A program made the position numbers and the translations under genes. Under the pieces are notes generated by a model. It searched no databases. It saw only the letters and a program-made list of their open reading frames with translations, and had not been told where the DNA came from. From Sipunculus nudus (taxonomy: Eukaryota; Annelida; Sipuncula; Golfingiida; Sipunculidae), in NCBI GenBank assembly GCA_026874595.1, contig CM049306.1:109720142-109784141 (forward strand): a stretch of 64,000 nt of DNA. Reading direction: 5' to 3'. Shown here piece after piece: positions 23,160 through 36,000 of the stretch (its first letter is position 1; each line of letters starts with the position of its first letter).

Positions 23160-26100
23160 CTTGAACATAAGACTAGATCAGATATAATGATATAACATTT
23201 TGTAAATCTTAGAAATAGTGGCACAGTTAACGATTTAATGCGCCCTTTGATTCATGTTGCCACCCCTGCGGATGTGTTCAAGAAATCGTAAAACTTGGGG
23301 GAGTGTGTTGGTCGTAGACAGCTGTACAAGATAGTTGGTTCAGGGTTGATAATTAGCTAAGTGTTGTGGTGTAAGAAACGACATTTCTTCAAGTACAAGT
23401 GACTTTGTTGGAAACTTTATTATGCAGCTAAATTTGTGGGTGAGTTTTTAAGCTTTCTTTCCCTCATTTGTTTTTGTAGACTTTAACAAACATAAGAATA
23501 AGAGTATTAATTAATGTTGTTATTCAAAATTATTTTTAAGCATATGTAAACAAATCTTTAGAAGCATTTTTTTATGCATGAGATAAAAACATTTGTAGAC
23601 ATCCAGTTTACACAATTATGCAATCATATCTTTATTATAAGGTAAATCAGCATATTATTTGGGAAATACTTGATATTTTATATACATTATAATAAATACA
23701 AATTTTGAACATAAGAAACCTTCACAGCACCCATGACCTGTTTATGCTTAGAAGCGGCACAGAATTAGTTTTTTCATATCAATTATCATTTATGATATTA
23801 TGCATGTGTACATCAAATAACAAGACCTAGTCACTAGTAACACAAGTGACATCTGCTGTAAAGGTATGAGTACAATGACTCCTCATACCCCCCCCCCAAA
23901 AAAAAATTGTAAATCAGTAATAAAAACTTATAATATTATATGTTTCACATCCACACAGATATTAAGCTATTTTTTTAGTGTGATAGTTCATGGTGTTTTA
24001 TCTCTTAATGTTCAAATATTTAAGTTTGTGATATTGATAGGTCATTCCAAAATGTTGAGAAGTAAAGGATTTACTGAGTCTGTTTACACACAGGACTAAT
24101 ACCCTAATTAGGATCGACAATGTAGGAAGGAGGTTTAGGCCTAAAGTTAGGGAAAAATCATTGAAAAAGGTAATGGTTCCCAGGGAAGGAGAATTATCAG
24201 AGCCCCAACCCTCCTCAGGGCTGTGTTTTTAGGGGTTAAAGGGCTTTTTCACTTGCATTACCTTATTTTAACCCTTTATTACAAGTTAACTGAAGCTGGC
24301 AAACTAACCCACTGGTAGTGCATTTTTTATACTGTTGAACGTTAAGAAAAAAAGTTACTTTGGGCAGTGACCTTAAGCAGATTCAATCTGCCAGGTTGGA
24401 TACCGTCCAAGATACTGAGGTCAGGAAATAAAATTGTAAGGGATGAAGCAGGGAGATGATCACCAAACAGTGATCTGCAAATCAACAACAACAACATTAC
24501 AGAACAAGCATCACATGTTCTTTTTTTTTAAATTGGCTGGTTGGCACATGGTTTTGGCCATCTACCTACATACTGCACAGGTACAGGTACTTGTGAGATG
24601 GTCAGATACAGGTCCAGCTCCGTAGTACAGGTACAGTATTTTCAAAGAATTCTTAAGCACAGGTCCTCCACAGATGTTTTAGAAGGTACTTTGATTAAGC
24701 TTTTGATAATTTTAGTTCAATCCAAAGACATTTGAATGGAGTACATTTTAAAAGGTACATATACTTTAGTCCCCAACTAATAAAAGTACAGGTACTAGCC
24801 CCAACCAAGGTGTAGAAAAAAATAGAATTTTGCCAGCTTGCAGGAAATACAAAAATATACTTCAATTCTCGAAATCACACATACAGACACAAAGTTTATT
24901 CCATTCTCCATTATTCCTCTATAAATCCCTAGAAAGATTGAGGAATGAGCACCAAAAACAAACATAATCAATGACTACAGTGCAAGTCTTGGTGCTCATT
25001 CAGAAAAAATTAAAAAAGTTGAGCTGCAAAATAAAATAGCAGTGTACATCTCAGTTACATTCTTACTATTCAGTGACATGTTTGACCTCATAGAAATCCT
25101 AGTGCTATCACAATAAACAGTGAAATAACCAACTGACTGCTGCTGTCCATCAGCTTATCAAGATATAAATGGAATTTTCCAATGTTTCAATAGTTTCATT
25201 AGTTAATATCTAACCACATGTATGGACATGTTCAAAAAGTGATAATAGTTAAAAAAGTGATAAAAATCCCAACAATTGAATATCTGCTTGTTTATATAGG
25301 CTTTAATTATACTGTTAGCCATAATTATATCCAGATTTAAATATTTCATTTTCATTGATGGAAAACATTTTTCATTGACACAATGGATATTTACCACATC
25401 TTACTATAACTTTAAATATGAATCAGTTTCATAATAATCTATATAATCTGTCCATATCAGTTCATAAGAAAGCATAACAGTATAATATTAAAATATTGGT
25501 CTGTGGTTAGTATATTAATAACTAATTGTCAAAAAGAACTTGACTTGGATTCTGGTTGTCTCAATTGTCTGTGTAGGTAAAAACATAAAAATTTTGTCTG
25601 TGGCCTAAATACCCCCACATGACAAGTGGGTGAACAGTTCTGCTGTTTCCACTAAGTAACAGATGCATGGTGGAGGATCTCTTGACAGTCACAGTGCTGG
25701 CCATTTCCAGCCTGTGTCTTATCAGTGTTGAATGCAGGATACAGTGGGATAAATATACTCCCAGCTCTTCCTCCCCTTTAACAAGTGACCCCCAGCATGA
25801 ACACAGGTCATAATGTACAAAGAGGGAATGTCAAAGGTCAAAGGGCAAGTCATGAGGCACAGAACATACCACTTGAAAGAGGTGAAAAAAGCTATGGGGC
25901 TATGTAAATATTTGCCATCCTGCATTTCCTGGTTATACTAACACGCTGACATGTCTCTTCATAAAATAATGCATTACATATTTTTCCATTCTCTGGTACA
26001 CTACATATAATTAAAGCCCAAAGGGATGCTTCCTTGCTCCATGCTTACTTCATCATGTGGTAACAAATGTCAAATGTTACATTGATGTCTGATGAAAAGG

Positions 26101-26880
26101 GATATTTCTTTTTGTATCAACATGGGCAAAATGATATGCATGTGTAATTTCAAGATCTGTGTGTGTTAGGCTTTGGGTAATTGTATAATGTGTGTTTGCA
26201 TTTACCTGTAATAAATTACAAATTTTCAAGTATTTGAATGAATTTGTAATTTGAGAAATTTAATTACAACTAATTGTAATGATTACAAGGATACATATAT
26301 GTAATTTCAATTACTTTACTAGGGCCTCTTGGCAATGTATACTTTATCTAAAATTGCCTATCCTAATTAAAGAAGCCAACCATGGTGAATGCATTGAAGT
26401 AAATTTATTTCAATAAATTGTAATGTAATATATATTCAGCATGAAATTCCAGGTAAAATTAATTCATGTGACTTTTATATTATTGAGTGTAATTAAAGTC
26501 ATATTGTATTTTTAATGTCGATCCTGATGGAGGGACATGCTTTTCTGTGTAGCACAGATTGGCAAAATAAAATGTAATTCTATACTCATCAACAGGTGTA
26601 TGGTTTAAAAATAAAGACAGTCCAGACAGAAAAGGCATCATGAAAAGGCATCTGCTTTGATTTAAGATCAGCTTCGTTAGGTTATCAGTCACCAAGAAAA
26701 GCACATGTACTTGCATGTCATAGTTAAATGGTATTGTGCTCTATTTTTTTGTGGGGGGGGGGGGGGGTAAAAGTTTCTTTTGTTGTTATCACGCTGCGGT
26801 ATACATTATATTCATGTCTTTCTTCTGATTTCTGGTTCATACATGTATATTTGTTTATTAATCAACTGTACTGATTTCAG
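23160..26880. other. Reelin upstream/intron DNA without recognised features
   Basis: AT-rich. Contains scattered 'caggtac' motifs (24,585-24,800) and a poly-G run at 26,753-26,767. No open frame with homology on either strand. Confidence 0.4.
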
Positions 26881-27088
26881 GGGCTGTTATACCCACTGCT
26901 GCCATTGTGTAGTTGGCTGGTTCATGTGGCAGGTTTCCAGCCTGGATGGCCTCGAAGGTCTCCCTTCTTCTATGTGTGCAACTATCACAGTCCTCCACAA
27001 CAAAATGGATTTGAGAAAACAGAGGTGGCTCTTTCTCTCCAGTTTCAAGGGAATCCACAGTTTTATAGACCTGGACAGTTTTACAAAG
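26881..27088 (+). CDS. RELN: Reelin exon 1: signal peptide core and start of Reeler domain
   Basis: After the acceptor ACTGATTTCAG the frame reads [17 protein letters not shown] (a signal-peptide-like stretch), then [11 protein letters not shown] and [20 protein letters not shown], matching the Reeler N-terminus (human RFSPFFFLCTHHG, ISLHIAGNPTYYVPGQEY). Donor AAAG|GTGATT is phase 1. An in-frame TGA at 26,872 and no ATG show that the start codon is in an upstream exon. A second acceptor, TTGTGTAG|TTGG, would start the exon at 26,913. Confidence 0.88.
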
Positions 27089-30000
27089 GTGATTTTCTGT
27101 GTATACCCCAACATTTAAACATTTAAAAAAATTTTTAGCACTTCACAGAAAGTTTTATGATTTCAAAACGAGAGAGAGAGGGGTTCTAAGCCATGGTTTA
27201 CCATTATGTTTGCAATATGAGATTTAGAAACTGAGACAGCTCTGCATATGATGAAACATCTGAAACTCAGCAGTTTTAATTAACTAAATTCTTTGAACTT
27301 CTGAATGAATTCTGTCCAGTTACACAGATTATATATATGACATAATATTTTAAGGGGCCCAATCACCTATCTGACCTTAATAAACTTAAAGTAATCCCTT
27401 GGAGCTTTTATAAAATTAGGCCAGAAAATGTGGATATCACCGCACACAGTCTGTTGGTTTTGTATATATAAAAGTGTTTATAATATGTTGCGGCCTGCCA
27501 AAATACCAGGGATAAAAAATTCAACAAGGGCATCTGGCAGCAAGTCATATAAGCCAGAGCTTTGCAAATGGAATATTGCATCAAATGACCTTTTTACCTC
27601 TGCATATATATGCAACCTACTACCTTAGGTGACATGTTTTTGCTTTTTGTCAATACCGGTATTGCTGTTTTTACAAACGTTGTGATAAACAAGTTCATAC
27701 ATCCTTCACGAAGGCGTTCACAACCAATATTTCCCATAGATCATAACTATATACCCAGAGGAAGCCAGAAACACAAATTCTGTTTCAAAAGGTAGGTGAA
27801 TGGGCACCTTTGATGAATAATTATATTATAGCATTCAGTGCTCATATACACTGAAATGTAACAATACAGGGGTTATATCTGTACTTTTGTAAAAAAAATT
27901 ATATCACAATAATGATGTATCTTTAATCTTAAATTACGGCTTCCAGTGTCCTTGACCTCCAGCCATGAGTTTGATGCTCTGATGCTGACTGGTTTGTACA
28001 CCATGCCTGCTGACAAGAAGGACCTCTTTAGTAACCAGCTGGGGGGCTTTGGTTTGTCAGGAGTGCTGCCACCAGGACAGAGCTTCATGTGCTCAATGGT
28101 GCACTCTCACATGAGCATACTGCCCCAGAGGGTGCTGTCCTTCATCTGGTTTGCTCCTCCCAGAGGAACAGGCTGTGTGACATTCTTGTAAGTTTGAATT
28201 AAATGAGTATAATCATAGGTATAAGGTGCATGCATTTTATTTTGTGGTAATGTCTACTTAACTTCCATATTAATTAATCTTGAATTTTGATATTTCCTGT
28301 ATTCCTTAAACTGATAAGACAAGTCCATATTTTGTTTGATATATCATTTAAATATCAGTTATCATGGTGAAATTATTGGTAACTATTTATCCTATATGTA
28401 TTGCTTTTCATTTGCAGAGAGGATTTTTTTTATGCCTTGATTATTTTATAAAAAAACATTTGAAATAATAAAATTTTGAATGAACTGTTGAAGCATTATA
28501 ACTTTTCTTGAAGTGTTACTTGGCAAAGACTTCACTGCCCTTTATTCATGATTAATTAATTATGGTATATAGTACTTTATAGATTTGCGTGATATGTTCA
28601 TGAAAATAACGTTCCATTTTACATTTAACTGACAACAAAACCATTAAACTTTTAAATCTCTGTCTGTATGTTATGAAATAGTGATCCAGTTTATAGATTC
28701 AGTAAACCAGATTTTTTTCTTAGTTCCATCTTTCATGTCCTTATTTACTGTTTTTTGTACCTGCGTACTGTCATTATAACCACATGAACGTATCTTTTAT
28801 ATTATGTTCTCTATATGTTAATGTATTGGCAATTTCTGTGTCAAAAATGTCAGGTAATATTATTGTATTTCTTTTGATTTTTCTATGTAATATTCTTTTC
28901 ATGTAAAATCTTCATATATCTTGGAGGAAATCAAGAATAGCAACACCTACAACATTAAAGCTTATCAGTGAATAAATACTTAATATATATTTTAGTTAAC
29001 ACAAATAATATGGTTGTCATTGTTGGCATCATATCATCTTTTCAACAGTAAAACAGTAAAATTTCAGAAATAGATTAAAAAATTTATTTGTTATTACTTG
29101 TTTCAGAGCAACCGCCACACTTGGTCCAAGTGTACTCTTCAAAGATGTCACTGTTTCAACACTCTGTGAGGAGGGAGGTAGGTTTCATTTAACCCTGTTC
29201 TTTTTACTTCTTCCATGAACAACTTCATGACATGAATAGTTTGAATTTGTATTTTAAGAGTTACTGGTATTTGTATCACCTGGGTCTTCACCTGCAACAA
29301 TTTTTGCACTGCGTCCAACTGTTTGTCTGCCTTGGGTTAAAATCACTCATATCTCTGCAGTGGTTGGACTTTTTCACCTGCAGAGTTTTCTTGATTTTAT
29401 TGTACCACCTACATTCACGTTCATGCTGCAGACATCCATGCTAATATCTCCAAACTCGTTTAATGTATGTACATGAAATTTTGCATGTGTTTAGATCTTA
29501 CATAGTTCTTTATCTTACATAAGAACTCGTGACACCATCTGCAACCATTTTTTCATAGCATGAATCTGTTTGTCTGCTGTGGGATAAAATCACTCATATC
29601 TCGGCAGTGGTTTGACTTATTCACCTGAAATTTGGCATGCGTATACATCCTTGATCGCTTTCTTGATTTTATGACAGGTGGCGCCACATACATTCATGTT
29701 CATGCTGCAGACATCCATGCTAATATCTCCGGACAGGTTTGACGTATCTTCTTGAAATTTTGCATTTGTTTAGATCTCGCATAGCTCTTTATCTTACACA
29801 AAACGTGCGGCGCCACCTGCAAACATTTTTTGCACAGCGTCCATCTGTTTGTCTGCTGTGGGATAAAATCACTCATATTTTTGCAGTGGTTTGACTTATC
29901 CAGCTGAAATTTTACGTATGTATACAACTTGAATAGTTTCTCTTTCAAATAACAGGTGGTACCACCTAAAATCATCTTTACATGGCAGACATCCATGCTA

Positions 30001-33000
30001 ATATGTAAAACATCTCACTTTATTTCCCCTTGCCACTCAATCCATGCCTTACTTCACCTGTCATACTCTGATTTCCGCAGAATCACATAGACACTTGTCG
30101 ACTGCCCATATTCCAGTCTCTTTTAGGATTGAATTTCTCTAAAAAATTCCTTTATCACTTTGTTTCTGATTGTTACTAAGCAATCATAATTCATATTGAG
30201 TTAAAAACATATAAATGAGATATGAATGTTTTAATCACTGTCTGTGATTGCTCATCTATTCATATATTGCACATGAGGAGATGCTAAATAATTAAAATAT
30301 TAAAAGGAGGGTTTCCTTTTTTGTAGGTCCTACTGAAGCCCCACCCAGACCTGACCTTGCAAATATATATGAACATGGTGTTATCCTTAGGGATGATTTT
30401 GACTCTGGACCAAAGCTTGATTCTAATATCTGGTAAGAGTTTTTATTAACCTTTATATAAGGCCAAAATAAAAAAAAGGTATGGTTGTCAGGCACTTTTT
30501 TTCAGAAATCAATGCGGGCGGGCGTTTTTTTAATTTTTAATTTTTTGGTATGTTTCGATAAAATGTCAAATGATAAGGGAAAAGCATGATAATAACAGAT
30601 TTATTTTGCTAAACAAGTAAAAGTACTACATAATAAAGGAAAGTGTATGATTTTATCTTCTTGTAAGAAATGTCTGAGTGGCTGTAGCTCAAAATTGGTA
30701 ACAAAATAAAAATTTTTGATGCGGGGGTTTAAAATTGATGCAGGCGGTGCCTGAGAACCATACCTTTTATTTTTTTGGCCTTATAAGATAAAATATGCAT
30801 CTGCCATATTATATTCCAGGGAATGAAGTCAGTGATATTATTTTTATATTTCAGGGATTAAAGTCATTGATATTATTTTTAGCTCAGCTGACTGAAGGTC
30901 ATCTGAGCTATAGTGGTCACTCTTTGTCTTTAGTCCATTTGTCCATCTCTCTCTGCATTAACAAGGCACAAATCATAACCGCTGGAACTAGTAACTTCTA
31001 ACTGAAAACCTTTAGAGGTCCATAAAAATCCCATTGGAAACCTGAAATTAGGTCAATTTGACTTATATCCTTCAAGCTATAGGGCTCAAAAGTAACCCCC
31101 AGAATAATTTAAATTTTGATACAAAAGCTCCAGTTTCTGAATAATTAATACATTGATTGCCATGATTCTTCCCATGCATATATATCATTGAATGTTTCAT
31201 AATTTTCTGAAGTCTGGTGGCACCACCTGGATTTTCCTTTAAATTTTCGCATTTATTTCTTTATTTTTGAAACTTTCAGATGAAACAGTTCCTCCGTTAA
31301 CAGGGCACAAATGGTAACCATTAGACCTAGAAACTCATAACTGTTTATCCAGGGATGTCCTGGGCAAATCTCCTTGGAAACCAGATAGTAGGTCATTGTG
31401 ACCTATATTTTGCAAACTACAGGCTGATTTTGAGCACCAGTCAATTGTATTCACTAGCCCTAGTATCTTCTTACATGACATTAAGATAGGTCCTTAACAC
31501 TTATTAAGCAGGCGGCTTTTATTGCTCCATATCTTATGTCTAGTCATTGTAATATACCATAGGTGCTTACTAAAGCCAAGGTTTTCATAGTTGAATTCTA
31601 AAAATACAAACTCCATAAACACTTTCAAGAGACAATACAAGCGCTAATTAGCGTTAAAGCAAGTTGGGCCATGAGTGTGTGATTGCTCATCCAGTCAATC
31701 AGTAGCCACCGGTATCAGTGGTTGTTACTCACGGATTCATATGATTGTCAGGCCCTGACTGAAATTTTAAGTGGTTCTTGGTCTTCAGAGTAGTATGGTT
31801 GTGTTTTACATCATGATTTACTTAAATATAAAAGTAGTGGGGGACAAAATATGTGATCATCTAAGCAGAGAGGTCATCTTAGCAGGGTGGTCATCCTGGC
31901 AGGGTGGTCATCATAGCAGGGTAATCATCGTAGCAGAATGGACATCATAGCAGGGTGGTTGTCTTAGCAGGGTGGTCATCATAATAGGGGGTTGTCTTAG
32001 AAGGGTGGTCATCTTAGCAGGATGGTCATCGTGGTAGGGTGGTTGTCTTAGCAGGATGGTCATCGTAGCAGGGTGGTCATCATAGCAGGGTGGTCATCAT
32101 AGCAGGATGGACATCTTAGCAGGGTGGTTGTCTGTCTTAACAGGGTGGTCATTGTAACAGGGGGGGGGTCATTGTAGCAGGGTAATCATCGTAGCAGGAT
32201 TGTAATCGTAACAGGGGGGTTGTCTTAGCAGGTTGGTCATAGTAGCAGGGTGGTCATCATAGCAGGAAGGTAATCATAGTAAGGTGGTTGTCTTAGAAGG
32301 GTAGACGTAGTAGCAGGGTGGTCATCGTATCAAGGTGGTCATCATAGCAGGGTGGTCATGGTAGCAGGGTGGTCATGGTAGCAGGATGGACATCGTAGCA
32401 GGGTGGTCGTCTTAGCAGGGTGGTCATCATAGCAGGGTGGTCATGGTAGCAGAATGGACATCGTAGCAGAGTGGTCGTCTTAGCAGGGTGGTCATCATAG
32501 CAGGGTGGTCGTCTTAGCAGGGTGGTCATCATAGCAGGGTGGTCATCGTAGCAGGGTGGTCATTGTAGCAGGGTGGTCATTGTAGCAGGGTGGTCATTGT
32601 AGCAGGGTGGACGTAGTAGCAGGTGAGTTATCATAGCAGTGATGTTATTGTAGCAGGGTGGTCATCGTAGCAGGGTGGTCATTGTAGCAGGGTGGTCATC
32701 ATAGCAGGGTGGTCATCTTAGCAGGGTGGTCATCATAGCAGGGTGGTCATCATATCAGGGTGGTCATCATAGCAGGGTGGTCATCTTAGCAGGGTGGTCA
32801 TCATAGCAGGGTGGTCATCGTATCAGGGTGGTCATCATAGCAGGGTGGTCATCGTATCAGGGTGGTCATCATAGCAGGGTGGTCATTGTAGCAGGATGGT
32901 TGTCTTAGCAGGGTGGTCATCATAGAAGGATGGTCATCGTAGCAGGGTGGTCATCATAGCAGGGTGGTCATCATAGAAGGATTGTCATTGTAGCAGGGTG

Positions 33001-36000
33001 GTCATTGTAGCAGGGTGGTTGTCTTAGCAGGATGGTCATCATAGCAAGTTGGTCATCGTAGCAGAATGGTCATTGTAGCAGGGTGGTGGTCTTAACTGGA
33101 TGACCAGGCAGGATTTCTCAGTCCTTTGTTAATTTATTATTGATTTACAGTCAATAAACTGATATTGCAATTAACTTACTTAGTGTTGGAATGTAAAGTT
33201 ACATACCCAAATATGTTTGCTCATTCCTGTTTTGTGTTATTTCTTCAGTTAATGTTTTAGTTCATGTGGCATGGGTGTGTAGTGCACATCAGTTTTATAT
33301 TGGTAATATTTTGTGGAAGTATGTGTTTACTTTATACTATTTATTTCTTATATTGTCAGTTTTCTTTTTCCATTGTTGTGTCTAATTTCTTATAGGTCTT
33401 CTTTAGTCCTAACATGCATAAGATGATAACAGTTTGAATCTGCTCTTCATCAGTGTTTGGTTTTTGTCTCCTTCTTTAGGTCCAGAGTACAAGGAGGGGA
33501 ACTTGGCGACAAGTGTGGTGTCCTTGCTCACGGGAAGTCCCTTGTGTTTTGTCAACCAACAGGAACAAGGCTGCTGGTGTGTTTTGTATTTCACATCTGC
33601 CACTTTTAATAAACTGATTTGTTTTTAAGCTGTTATGATACTTTTCTTTTTGTATCATGGTCTGTTAATAATAGTACATGACTTTATTTTTCTCCTGAGG
33701 AGAACAGCTCAATTTCATTATCTTGCTGTAAATAATGGGCAGTGACAGATTTTCTTACAGATTATTTGTTCTGGTTGTTTTAAGTCTGTCTAGAATTACA
33801 TGCACTACATAAAAATAACTTTTATTCTCGGACAATATTCTAGGATATTTGGCCCCAAATAATAAACCGGCCCTGACCCACTCTGGTGTATTTTAACTAA
33901 GCTATTTTTTTAGACAGTGAACTGTGTATGTCTTTATAGAAAAAAAACTGTGCATCAGTCAGCTGTAACACATCAGCTTGGTAACTTTGCAACTAACAGT
34001 GCTGCCTTAAATGATGCTTTTCAGCTCCGCTGACTTTCAGTCATGCTCAGCCATAGTGATGGGTCATCTGTCTGTTAGGACAGCACAAATTATAAATCAA
34101 ATGATAGACCTGGAAAGTTCCTGCTTAACATCCATTTTTAAACACTCTTTTGGGAAATAAAAAAAGTAGGTAAATTTAGTTACTTGTATTATGCAAGCTA
34201 CATGTCAAAAACATGCACAGTGAAATTCAACCTCTTCTATGTGTTTAAAGTATTGCATATTTTTCTAAAATTTGGTACACAAATTATTATAACCAATTTC
34301 TTGAAGAAGATTGTGAAGTGATGACCTTGATGTTCAAGATCAAATATGTGGAAATATAAGGTTTCTTGGGAACACCATAACTTTGGAAGCACGTTTAATG
34401 ATGTCAGAGATCACCAGACCTTGATGGCATTGTGATGACTTACCAGAAATCTGATGCATTTCCCTGTGAGGGGGAACCCTCCAGGGGAGACGTTATTTTC
34501 AGTGCCATAGTCTGTTGTCGTCATTAATTATTGTCTGTTGGATATATTGTGAATGGGATAATTTTCAAGGGCTTTATATTTTTTCCAAAATTTGGAAAAC
34601 TGATGACCTTGACCTACGTCTTCAAGTTCAATGTCAAATCTGCCAAAATGTTATATTTTTGTGAACCCCATAACTTGTGAAGTATTTCACATTTTGTCAT
34701 CAGATATTGTACACAACTTGTTTCAATGAAATTCTTGGACAAGTGCGAAAACAGGCTACCTTGACCAGGATTTTCAAGGTCAAATAAGCTGAATTATATT
34801 GTCTTGTATTGGGTCTCTCAGATTCAAAATGCAAGTTGTTTCCACTGAGTTCTCCAAATAGTATGGGTACTGGTGACCTTGACCTTGATCTTCAAGGTCA
34901 AATCTTTGCAGTTCTAGGATTATTGTGACCAAAGAACTTTTGAAGTACTGATGAGTTTTTCTTCAAATTTGACACCAGTTCTTTGTGCCAAAATCTCAAA
35001 GGGGCTGTAAACTAGTGACCTTAACCTTAATCTTGAAGGTCAGATCTGCTGATATTAGGTACTTCATTTCTTCAGTGCAGATGTATACCAACAAATTCTG
35101 TTCAAGTTCAAAGATGGGTCACTTGACCTAATTTTCAAGGTCACAGAAATAGTTATAGAAGAAAGTCTTGTGAGCAGGAAAAATATTTTAATATAGGTAC
35201 TTCATTTGTAAAGGGGAGATGTGTAACAACAAAATTTAGTTAAAGTATGAAGATGTTATAAACTTATAAGCAATTTTACGTTATACTGTGAGAAACACAG
35301 TAAAGAAAGCTATTGTCTCTTATTTTGATTTTTTTATACAAACCTTTTGTTTTTCATTACTGTTGACACTTCTTTTAATTTTAGATGACTGTACCACTGA
35401 ATCTAACATCAGCAGTGACATTGCAGTTCACCATGGGTAAGTAACAGTTGGAAAGTCTTGATTTACAAATATGTAAAATATGAAATAAATCAAATGAGTA
35501 TCATCATCATGACTTGAGAAATTTCTCATGCCATTTTCATCATCAGGAAGTGTATTTTCTTAAATCACTTGTCAGGTACACTTGTCTGGTCCAGACCAAT
35601 CTGAATTTTAATTCCATATTTAATTATATGAACCACCAGGCCATAGTTTTAGAATATATATGAATTTTTAATTGTAATTACAGTGCAATAATTGATTCAG
35701 TGAAATGAAAGTAAAAATGAGGCAAAAAAAACACTGATATATGTATGTAATTGTGATTGCTTAATGAACTGCTAAGGATTTTGTTTTAGGTAAGTTCTCT
35801 TAGTGGCCCTGTCTTTTCATTCAGGTTCTGGAACCTGTTCACCTCCTGGCAGAGAAGAAGGGGTCACAGTGTCCTATGGAATTAATTGTGACAACTTCAA
35901 ACCCATGTTTACCAAAAGGTGGGTAATATTATTTATAAATTCTGTTGTTGTTTTTTATGTAAGAAATATCTGTTTTAAATTTTTCTGTTTGTCCACACTA

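Noticed and set aside
26780-27118. 112-codon plus-strand open frame over reelin exon 1
   Set aside because: It is in a different frame from the Reeler homology ([14 protein letters not shown]) and has no recognisable domain.
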